Shown piece by piece: positions 1 through 5,395 of a stretch of 5,395 nucleotides of DNA. This stretch comes from UBA6522 sp036231525. Lineage in GTDB: Bacteria; Pseudomonadota; Gammaproteobacteria; Steroidobacterales; Rariloculaceae. Location: NCBI GenBank assembly GCA_036231525.1, contig JAZAGZ010000048.1, positions 1-5,395 of the forward strand, read 5' to 3'. The notes beneath the pieces are model-generated. The model did no database searches. It was not told the DNA's origin and saw nothing but the letters and a program-made list of their open reading frames with translations. Both the position numbers and the translations under genes were made by a program. Each line of letters opens with the position of its first letter. Position 1 is the stretch's first letter.

Positions 1-1134
1 TGTGGAGAGGATCCGGATTGTTTTAATCGTCTTCACCCTGATATTCCTATGGCGGCTCGGGCGCAACCGGGTCAAACGATCTTATTAAGGACCCGTAATG
101 CAATAGATGCGCAATTAGACCCACAAAGCAGCTACGTTGACGACCGCTTCTCTGACCCTATCCTGGGGACAGTACATCCGCTTACAGGCCCTGTGTTTAT
201 TGAAGGAGCGGAGCCTGGAGATGTTCTCGCGGTGACTATTCTTGATATCGACCCGGGGTCTTTCGGAACAACCAGAATCACAGGTAACGCATTTGTCGGA
301 GATCGTATTCCCGGGCCATTCAGTGTGCTGTGGAACCTTAATCGAAAGGAGGCTGTATCAGACGATTTGCCGGGTGTACGTATTCCGAATGGAAGTTTTC
401 CCGGCATCGTGACCGTATTGCCGGGACCAGAGCAACTTGCTGCGGCACTAGCCCGGGAAGAGAGCCTTGCAAACCAGGGAGGGGCGTCTGCATTGCCGGA
501 ACCTACCCATGCGTCACCGGGCGATATTTGTGGATCGCAAGGGAGACGCAGAAATGAATGCCTTCGTACCGGACCTCCGAGGGAGCATGGCGGGAATATG
601 GATATCCGCTATTTGGGTGTCGGGGTCACGATCTATCTTCCTTGTTATATCGAAGGTTGTGGCCTGGGAGTAGGTGATTTGCATTTCGCTCAGGGTGACG
701 GTGAGGTAGCCGGCACGGCTATTGAGATGGACGCTGACGTCACGCTCACAACTGAACTCATCAAGGACGGACCGGTGTTTGAGCAAGGCCCTCACTATGA
801 AGGCCCGGCCCGACTCATGGATATTCCGTCTCGGCGGTTTTATGCGACAACGGGATTGCCACTGAAGGCCGCTGGAGAGATTCCGCCAGACATGGCTTAT
901 TTGGAGTCGCCAAAAACAGCCGGTCTCGAAAATCTCTCCAAAGATATTTCTCTCGCGGCGCGAAATGCGTTATTGGAGATTATTGATTTCATGGTGAGGA
1001 CGTACGGTCTTACACCAGAGCAAGCGTATATTGTCGCTAGTGTTGCTGTTGACTTGAGGATTGGGCAGTTGGTGGATGTTCCTAATGTTGGCGTGACCGC
1101 CATTTTGCCTCTTGATATATTCGACGAGAATTAG
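1..1134 (+). CDS. Acetamidase/formamidase family amidohydrolase, 5'-partial
   Basis: Members of this family hydrolyse short-chain amides (formamide, acetamide or related) to ammonia and the carboxylic acid, in the cytoplasm. The frame is open from base 1: the residues before the ATG at 49 read C-G-E-D-P-D-C-F-N-R-L-H-P-D-I-P, and N-R-x-H-P-D-I-P is the usual N-terminal motif of the family, so the ATG at 49 is internal and the true start lies left of the window. In the 377 residues visible, family landmarks run in order: VHPLTGPVFIEGAEPGD, a DLPGVRIPNGSFPG segment, RTGPPREHGGNMDIRYL, the conserved GDLHFAQGDGEVAGTAIEMDADV block, and the C-terminal YGLTPEQAYIVASVAVDLRIGQLVDVPNVGVTAILPLDIF. Only a few residues seem missing. 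Substrate cannot be told from sequence; it may scavenge nitrogen. It faces the three - strand genes and is probably transcribed separately. The family call is secure, the specific substrate is not. Confidence 0.93.
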   Translation, partial: CGEDPDCFNRLHPDIPMAARAQPGQTILLRTRNAIDAQLDPQSSYVDDRFSDPILGTVHPLTGPVFIEGAEPGDVLAVTILDIDPGSFGTTRITGNAFVGDRIPGPFSVLWNLNRKEAVSDDLPGVRIPNGSFPGIVTVLPGPEQLAAALAREESLANQGGASALPEPTHASPGDICGSQGRRRNECLRTGPPREHGGNMDIRYLGVGVTIYLPCYIEGCGLGVGDLHFAQGDGEVAGTAIEMDADVTLTTELIKDGPVFEQGPHYEGPARLMDIPSRRFYATTGLPLKAAGEIPPDMAYLESPKTAGLENLSKDISLAARNALLEIIDFMVRTYGLTPEQAYIVASVAVDLRIGQLVDVPNVGVTAILPLDIFDEN

Positions 1135-3377
1135 ATTTTTATACAAATTTTTTGTACTGATTGAGTTGCAACAACTCTTCCAATAATCGCGCTCGACTTA
1201 TAGCCCTGCGCAATAAGGTCTTTGAGGCATCTTTTCGCTTTATCTGCTGAAATACTTGCAAGCAACCCGCCTGAGGTCTGAGGATCGAATAGCAACTGGA
1301 ACATCGGGTTCTGACGCACTTCGTCTGTATTCTCGATTTGTTGTGAAAACCGTTCGTTTTTGGGTTGGAGTGTAGAGACGAGTTCAGCGCTTAACGTTTG
1401 AAGAGTGCCGTCGAGTGCAGGTAGGGCGCTCATATTGATTACTGCGCCTAGCGAAGAACCCCGGAGCATTTCTAGTAGATGGCCGACGAGCCCGAAGCCC
1501 GTAACATCTGTGCATGCACTAGCACCATGGGATCCTAAAAGGTTTCCAGCAGCTCGGTTCGAGAGCAGCATAGATATGACAGCTTTTTCTATCCAGTGGC
1601 CCTTGGCCTTAGCACGCATATCTGCAGCAAGTAGGGTCCCCGTGCCCATCGCTTTTGTGATGAGTAGGACATCACCTTCTCGTGGTGTTGTTTTCCGAAG
1701 GGTTTGATCTGGTTCTATTAGCCCCGTAACGGAAAAACCAAGGCTTAGTTCTATACCTTCACTAGTGTGCCCGCCCACTAATACAGCACCTTCGGAATTA
1801 AACACCTGGAGTGCTCCAAGCAGCATCTGTCTGAGTTCGTCAATAAGTTTTTTTTCTGGCCACACGGGTAGTGTTGCAAGAGTCATAGCTGTCTGAGGCT
1901 CCGCACCCATTGCATAAAGATCTCCCAGGCAGTGGTTGGCAGTAATCTGTCCAAAGAGATAAGGGTCAGGGATCATCGGACGAAAGGCATCTACGGAGAG
2001 AACTGAAAGTTTGCCTGGTGGCACTGAAATTAGAGCTGCATCGTCAGGTTGATCCAAACCGACAATAACGCTGTTTCTGGGGGTTATTGGAAGATCTTTA
2101 AGTGCTGCGGTCAGCACGTCGGCGCCGACTTTGGCACCACAGCCGCCACAGCGGATGGAGTCTTTCGGGAGCTTCTCCGGCGCTGAATCCAGAAGCTCGG
2201 GAGATACTACAGAACTCATTTTTCCCATAGCTATTTCTGGAAGCTGCTGGTATTTACGAATAAAACGGGAATCGATCCAGTCTTTCCAACGCCAAACCCA
2301 ACGTCCCTCTGCAGACCATATTCCACGGGATGCGACAGCACATTGATTCCCTGTGCTGATGAGCTTCAAAATGGATTTTTGTGGGTGGTAACTAGACAGT
2401 CTGCGGTCCAGTAGACTGCTACGCAGATTTCGTATCAACGGCGGTCCCTGACGTACAGCAAAAACTCCTGCCTTCGGCCGTGGGGTATTTATCATGGTTG
2501 CGATGTCTCCAACACCAAAGATATTAGTTTGGGAGAGAGACTGAAGGTGCTCGTTTACGAGCATAAAGCCATCGTCATCGAGTTTGAGTCCAGTGTCGGA
2601 CAGCCATGCGGGAGCACTTGCCTGGGTTGCCCAAAGAATCTCGTCGTATACAAACTCGCGACCACCGCTATCGAACAGCGTACCGGGTTCTACCCTGGTT
2701 ATTTCGGCGGCTGTGTGGACTGCTATTTCACGTTCGGCGAGTAGTCGTCTAAAGCGCTGTGCCACACCCGATGGTTGTTCGGACAGGATTTCTTCGTCTG
2801 CAGTGACCAACTCAAGACGGATATTATTGAGCATATTCAATGAGCGCGAGATGGCGTGATGGATAGCTAGACTTAGCTCAACTCCCCCCACGCCACCACC
2901 GACAATACCAATATTAATACGGCCTTCATGAGCCTCGATCCGTTTCTGTAGGAGCTTCCAGTGAGGAAGGAACCGATTAATGGGTTTTACTGGAACAACA
3001 TTGTCTTTAGCGCCGGTTACTTGGTGGGTTGATGGTGTAGATCCGGTGTTGATGGAGAGCAGATCAAAGCTAACCGGCGGTCTTCCCTTGAGCAAAACGG
3101 TTTGTGCACTTGGATCTATACCGGTCACATCGGCCTGAAAGAATCGTGCATTGGCAAATCTCGTTAGAGGTAATAAATCAATGTGCGCTTCGTCAGCTGT
3201 GTAGTGTCCCGCGATCAAACCGGGCAACATACCGGAGTAGGGTGTCTCGATATCTCGGCTGATCAGGGTCAGACGAGCGCCCGGCACGGGCCGCATGCCG
3301 AACGATTTCAATACGGCAATGTGGCTGTGTCCACCGCCTAGTAAGACGACATCCTTGATAATGGGCACTGACTGCAT
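1131..3377 (-). CDS. selD: Fused NDH-2-like FAD oxidoreductase / selenide, water dikinase (SelD)
   Basis: The C-terminal half is selenophosphate synthetase, which uses ATP and selenide to make selenophosphate, the selenium donor for Sec-tRNA and selenouridine. Numbered from the ATG at 3377 (748 residues), the N-terminal part is a two-dinucleotide-fold flavoprotein like NDH-2: GGGHSH (14-19) for FAD, GIVGGGVGGVE (157-167) for NAD(P)H, and TNIFGVGDIA (284-293) for FAD. The SelD part runs from about 405: RCGGCGAK with Cys413 (codon TGT) and Lys416 matching the catalytic Cys/Lys pair, QPDDAAL, GQITANHCLGDLYAMGAEPQ, VGGHTSEG, TGFGLVGHLLEM (626-637) and FDPQTSGGLL. Nothing is missing. This fusion is a known SelD form; the flavin domain may reduce a selenium species, which is inference. 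The frame opens further to a TTG at 3452, but that codon lies inside a strong hairpin and the family N-terminus begins near the ATG; neither start has a clear Shine-Dalgarno. The next - strand gene upstream is a selenoprotein, which explains the location. Confidence 0.95.
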   Translation of the reverse strand: MQSVPIIKDVVLLGGGHSHIAVLKSFGMRPVPGARLTLISRDIETPYSGMLPGLIAGHYTADEAHIDLLPLTRFANARFFQADVTGIDPSAQTVLLKGRPPVSFDLLSINTGSTPSTHQVTGAKDNVVPVKPINRFLPHWKLLQKRIEAHEGRINIGIVGGGVGGVELSLAIHHAISRSLNMLNNIRLELVTADEEILSEQPSGVAQRFRRLLAEREIAVHTAAEITRVEPGTLFDSGGREFVYDEILWATQASAPAWLSDTGLKLDDDGFMLVNEHLQSLSQTNIFGVGDIATMINTPRPKAGVFAVRQGPPLIRNLRSSLLDRRLSSYHPQKSILKLISTGNQCAVASRGIWSAEGRWVWRWKDWIDSRFIRKYQQLPEIAMGKMSSVVSPELLDSAPEKLPKDSIRCGGCGAKVGADVLTAALKDLPITPRNSVIVGLDQPDDAALISVPPGKLSVLSVDAFRPMIPDPYLFGQITANHCLGDLYAMGAEPQTAMTLATLPVWPEKKLIDELRQMLLGALQVFNSEGAVLVGGHTSEGIELSLGFSVTGLIEPDQTLRKTTPREGDVLLITKAMGTGTLLAADMRAKAKGHWIEKAVISMLLSNRAAGNLLGSHGASACTDVTGFGLVGHLLEMLRGSSLGAVINMSALPALDGTLQTLSAELVSTLQPKNERFSQQIENTDEVRQNPMFQLLFDPQTSGGLLASISADKAKRCLKDLIAQGYKSSAIIGRVVATQSVQKICIKI

Positions 3378-3420
3378 GTGCGCCGAATATACAGGGGGGA
3401 TCGCGCGCTGCCCACTACCG

Positions 3421-3461
3421 CCAGCCCTCGGTTGCTCCCATATCCATGGCAACGGGGCTGG
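3421..3461 (-). other. Intergenic RNA hairpin between the selenoprotein gene and selD
   Basis: The 92-nt gap between the redoxin stop and the selD ATG contains a 41-nt nearly self-complementary segment. In - strand RNA the outer stem is CCAGCCC (3461-3455) with GGGCTGG (3427-3421). Inside it GTTG pairs with CAAC, then CCAT pairs with ATGG around a GGAT tetraloop, with a C versus CGA internal loop and a GAG bulge. That is 15 base pairs. No T-run follows on the - strand (the next bases are CGGTAGTGGG), so it is not a standard intrinsic terminator. It starts 8 nt after the redoxin stop codon. Plausible roles are mRNA stabilisation, processing, or tuning of selD translation; none is shown by sequence. 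Confidence 0.6.
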
Positions 3462-3469
3462 TCGAAGTG

Positions 3470-4558
3470 CTAATTGCTTATGTGTTGGATGTCTTCTGGA
3501 GCCCTTGTTGTGTCGTGCATGATCACGTCAAAATTCATGGTGAATTCGAAGTCGTTTGGAGGGAAGCAGATCTCGTCATCACAGGTTTGGTAGGTCAATA
3601 TCACATCCACCGCGATCCTATCTTCACGATACGAGGGGGCCAGAGCGATATCGCGTTGGATTTTCGGTGTACCGTGATACACCGGCACACTTTCATCGAT
3701 GGGCTCAAGATAGATTATCTCGGGTTCAGGCAACATGAGATCACGCATCTTCACATGGTCCGTTTCCACGATCCTTAAGTCAGCTGCCGTGTAATCGGAA
3801 CCTGGCGCATATAGGTGCATGCGTTCTGGTAACTCGATATCCGTCACGAGTGTGACTGTATTACCCGGTCGTAAGGTGTCTTGAGAAGCATAGGCTAGGA
3901 AGTCGAACTGAGGGAGTCGCGCTTCGATCTGTCGGCCGCCATCACTACCAAAGGTCTTCATTAATATTGTTTCGGCCGTCTCGCGGATCCTGTGACTATC
4001 GTGAAAATATTTTTCTTGCACGACCCTGTCGGCGTTGACGAGATAGGTTCCCGGGAATGCCATGCCGTCAGTGCGGCTCCCGGGCTCCGGATTGGGATTT
4101 CGTATACCAAAGGCCTCAATAATCTCCGAGTCCGGATCCGCCAGGGTTGAATAGTTGAACCCTCCCATACGGTCCGCAAAACTCTTGAGAATATCGACGG
4201 TATCGTAACTAATAGTTACGACACCCATCCCGTTCTCAATAAACTCGTCTAGAGAGTTTTCCAGCTGCACGAGCTGGGTTTTACAGTAAGGTCACCAATC
4301 GGCGGAGCGAACAAACACGACCATCGCTCCGTTAGGTCCCATGACATCAGCTAGGCTGACCAAATCACCGTGTTGATTTAGGGCTTCAAAATCCGGAATT
4401 CTCTCGCCAACTTCCGGTCCACTAACCATCCCTCTGCTGCCTGTTGGGATATCAGTGAGAAACTCTTTTGAGTAAGTTTGTGAGAACACGGGAAGTGCAA
4501 ACAGAGATATCGCCAGCGTCACCGCCAACGTTCTTAACTTTGAACTATTCTTAGCCAT
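3470..4558 (-). CDS. Exported redoxin selenoprotein with Sec-Pro-Tyr-Cys motif and C-terminal DsbD-alpha-like domain
   Basis: One 362-residue frame contains a single TGA (4292-4294) at residue 89, read here as selenocysteine. Residues 1-26 are a signal peptide (basic N-terminus, LAVTLAISLFALPVFS, then QT), so the protein should act in the periplasm. A redoxin/thioredoxin-fold domain spans about 45-200: PDFEALNQHGDLVSL, MVVFVRSADW, then Sec89-P-Y-Cys92-K, GVVTISYD, and GMAFPGTYLV with the presumed cis-Pro169. From about 215 to 346 a domain resembles the N-terminal domain of DsbD, including YQTCDDEICFPP with Cys326 and Cys331. The likely role is thiol-disulfide or peroxide reduction with the DsbD-like part passing electrons; the substrate is unknown. 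The ATG at 4558 has a weak GGA six bases upstream. It lies 26 nt after the molybdenum hydroxylase stop and 92 nt before selD, probably one transcript. The alternative is a pseudogene or sequencing error at a Cys codon, unlikely given the intact downstream frame, the SECIS-like hairpin and the neighbouring selD. Confidence 0.88.
4199..4225 (-). other. 12-bp hairpin inside the selenoprotein coding sequence
   Basis: In - strand RNA, GGU-G-UCGUAACU pairs with AGUUACGA-U-ACC around an AUU triloop: 11 Watson-Crick pairs and one G-U wobble, with no bulge. It occupies exactly nine codons, G112 to T120 (G-V-V-T-I-S-Y-D-T), part of the first strand/helix after the redox motif. It begins 66 nt past the UGA, too far to be the SECIS proper. 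It may slow the ribosome or be a by-product of codon choice. Confidence 0.5.
4261..4277 (-). promoter_or_regulatory. Candidate bacterial SECIS element
   Basis: In the mRNA, CCAGCU and AGCUGG form a perfect 6-bp stem closed by the 5-nt loop CGUGC. Counting the U of the UGA as 1, the stem occupies nt 18-23 and 29-34 and the loop G-U is at 25-26. In the E. coli fdhF SECIS the loop G-U bound by SelB is at 23-24, so geometry and loop content agree closely. The element is inside the coding sequence, as bacterial SECIS elements are, and encodes T-Q-L-V-Q-L-E after the redox motif. It lacks the bulged U of the fdhF stem, which is not universal. SelB binding has not been shown. Confidence 0.75.
4292..4294 (-). 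other. In-frame UGA read as selenocysteine (Sec89)
   Basis: The codons around it read TCC GCC GAT TGG TGA CCT TAC TGT AAA, that is S-A-D-W-Sec-P-Y-C-K. Homologous redoxins carry Cys here as the attacking residue of W-C-x-x-C. The partner Cys92 is retained. An open frame of 273 codons follows the TGA before the TAG stop, and a SECIS-like stem starts 14 nt later. Automated annotation will usually split the gene here, giving a false start at the GTG at 4270. Confidence 0.87.
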
Positions 4559-4584
4559 GCTTATTCCATCATTTCTAAATCTGT

Positions 4585-5395
4585 TCAGACAGTATTAACC
4601 TCCAGAGCCCCATGGGACTGTGGTTGCCCTGCTGCAGCATTAACAATCATGTCTGGAGTGACCGGCGCGCGATTGAAAGAGTGTCCCCCCAGGGCATCGG
4701 AAATCGCGCACAAGACAGCAGCTGCAGCGCACCCCTGGATGGGTTCGCCAACCCCTCTAGCACCTACTGGATTTTGTGGGTCCGCTATATCAACAGCACC
4801 CCATTGCATTGTAGAGGGTACGTCGAGGTACGACATTGGTTTGGCCTGATGGAGCCCTATGTTGGCTGGTAGACCGCTTTGTGGGTCGTAGACATGCCGT
4901 TCAGTGCATGCCATTCCGAATCCCATGACTGTGCCACCCTTCATCTGGTTAGCCAATCCCTGGGGATGAAGTACCGTGCCGCAGTCTGCTACGGTAACGT
5001 AGTCCACAATATCAAATTTACCCGTTTCCACATCTAGTTCAATTTCGATGAATCCGCTAGAAATTGCTGGAGCTACAGCGTCATGGCGCAGGTTGTCCTT
5101 GGCGACGCCGATGAGGCCTGTACCTTTCAAGCCTTCGACCGACATACGCGTTACGTCATGGATATCATCTGGAGCTTCTTGACCGGAATACTTGCCTCCG
5201 ATTTCAATCGCGCGTTGTGCGGCCGCTGCAAATGTGAGGCTAGTTGAGGGGTTTGATTTTAGGAATACCGTTTCGTCAACAATATCGTAATCATCGGGCG
5301 CGCCACCCAAATCCATAGCCGCAATCTCTTTCAGCTTCTGGAGCGCGTCCATGGCAGCTACATAACTGGTGCGCGTACAGGTGAATGATGTGTTA
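4585..5395 (-). CDS. Xanthine dehydrogenase/aldehyde oxidase-family molybdopterin-binding subunit, C-terminal part
   Basis: This is the C-terminal portion of the large molybdenum-cofactor subunit of a molybdenum hydroxylase, which hydroxylates an aldehyde, purine or N-heterocycle using water as the oxygen source. The frame stays open to the window edge: before the ATG at 5352 it reads N-T-S-F-T-C-T-R-T-S-Y-V-A-A, then MDALQKLKEIAAMDLGG, a normal internal family segment, so that ATG is not the start. Of 269 residues visible, the segment around 104-165 (HDAVAPAISSGFIEIELDVETGKFDIVDYVTVADCGTVLHP followed by GGTVMGFGMACTE) is the typical Moco-binding core. GARGVGEPIQG holds Glu217, matching the catalytic base, and VTPDMIV ends the domain. 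A TGA at 4585-4587 ends it; the few codons after it reach a TAA without any Cys-family motif, so no Sec reading is proposed. Substrate and partner FAD and Fe-S subunits are outside view. It probably heads the transcript that includes the redoxin and selD. Confidence 0.92.
   Translation of the reverse strand, partial: NTSFTCTRTSYVAAMDALQKLKEIAAMDLGGAPDDYDIVDETVFLKSNPSTSLTFAAAAQRAIEIGGKYSGQEAPDDIHDVTRMSVEGLKGTGLIGVAKDNLRHDAVAPAISSGFIEIELDVETGKFDIVDYVTVADCGTVLHPQGLANQMKGGTVMGFGMACTERHVYDPQSGLPANIGLHQAKPMSYLDVPSTMQWGAVDIADPQNPVGARGVGEPIQGCAAAAVLCAISDALGGHSFNRAPVTPDMIVNAAAGQPQSHGALEVNTV

Noticed and set aside
514..795. Antisense and alternate-frame open stretches within the amidohydrolase, including a + strand one at 467-673, as small genes or evidence of a frameshift.
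   Set aside because: The main frame is continuous and matches family motifs on both sides; the variable segment near residues 165-195 rejoins at ECLRTGPPREHGGN without a frame change.
1142..1156. AT-only inverted repeat TACAAA-TTT-TTTGTA near the convergent stops, as a terminator for the amidohydrolase gene.
   Set aside because: The stem has only one G-C pair, no T-run follows it, and it lies in the last codons of selD; AT-rich chance pairing is as likely.
3446..3778. A + strand open stretch of 110 codons antisense to the redoxin 3' end.
   Set aside because: No recognisable domain or ribosome binding site, and it is wholly opposite a gene with clear domains and runs through the hairpin.
3470..4270. 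A separate gene starting at the GTG at 4270.
   Set aside because: It would begin in the middle of the redoxin fold without a signal peptide or the redox motif, and the GTG is inside the SECIS-like stem-loop.
4585..4587. A second in-frame TGA, at the end of the molybdenum hydroxylase gene, as another Sec codon.
   Set aside because: The frame after it ends at a TAA within eight codons, there is no redox motif around it, and the family domain is complete before it.

Overview
The window holds four protein-coding genes packed almost edge to edge. One is on the + strand (an acetamidase/formamidase-family amidohydrolase, cut by the left edge). Three are co-directional on the - strand: in transcription order, the C-terminal end of a molybdenum hydroxylase of the xanthine dehydrogenase/aldehyde oxidase family (cut by the right edge), an exported redoxin, and a SelD fusion protein. 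Mixed base composition of roughly 50% GC, proteobacterial-style signal peptide and DsbD-like domain suggest an uncultured, possibly marine, Pseudomonadota member; this placement is a guess from protein style only.

The main result is at 4258-4330. What looks like two adjacent - strand genes (4292-4558 and 3470-4270) is one reading frame of 363 codons interrupted by a single in-frame TGA at 4292-4294. The TGA falls at the first position of a thioredoxin-type W-[C]-P-Y-C redox motif, so the natural reading is selenocysteine: W-Sec-P-Y-C. Just downstream in the mRNA is a perfect 6-bp stem with a 5-nt loop containing GU (4261-4277), at the position where a bacterial SECIS element is expected. The gene directly downstream encodes selenophosphate synthetase (SelD), the enzyme that makes the selenium donor for Sec synthesis. 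Three independent signals therefore agree that this is a selenoprotein gene and not a pseudogene.

The selenoprotein has a signal peptide, a redoxin domain carrying the Sec-x-x-Cys pair, and a C-terminal domain resembling the N-terminal (alpha) domain of DsbD with its own cysteine pair (C326/C331). It looks like a periplasmic thiol/selenol redox protein with a built-in electron-relay domain. The SelD protein is the fused form: an NDH-2-like FAD/NAD(P)H oxidoreductase domain followed by a complete SelD domain with Cys413 and Lys416 at the catalytic positions. The molybdenum hydroxylase upstream raises the secondary possibility of a selenium-dependent molybdenum hydroxylase, but its accessory genes are not visible here.

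Layout: 1-1134 amidohydrolase (+); 1131-3377 fused selD (-), overlapping the amidohydrolase tail-to-tail by 4 nt; 3378-3469 intergenic with a strong branched hairpin; 3470-4558 selenoprotein redoxin (-), with a second 12-bp hairpin inside its coding sequence; 4559-4584 short gap; 4585-5395 molybdenum hydroxylase large subunit, partial (-). No tRNA, rRNA, CRISPR array, insertion sequence or convincing intrinsic terminator was seen. SelA, SelB and tRNA-Sec, which Sec decoding would require, must lie elsewhere in the genome.
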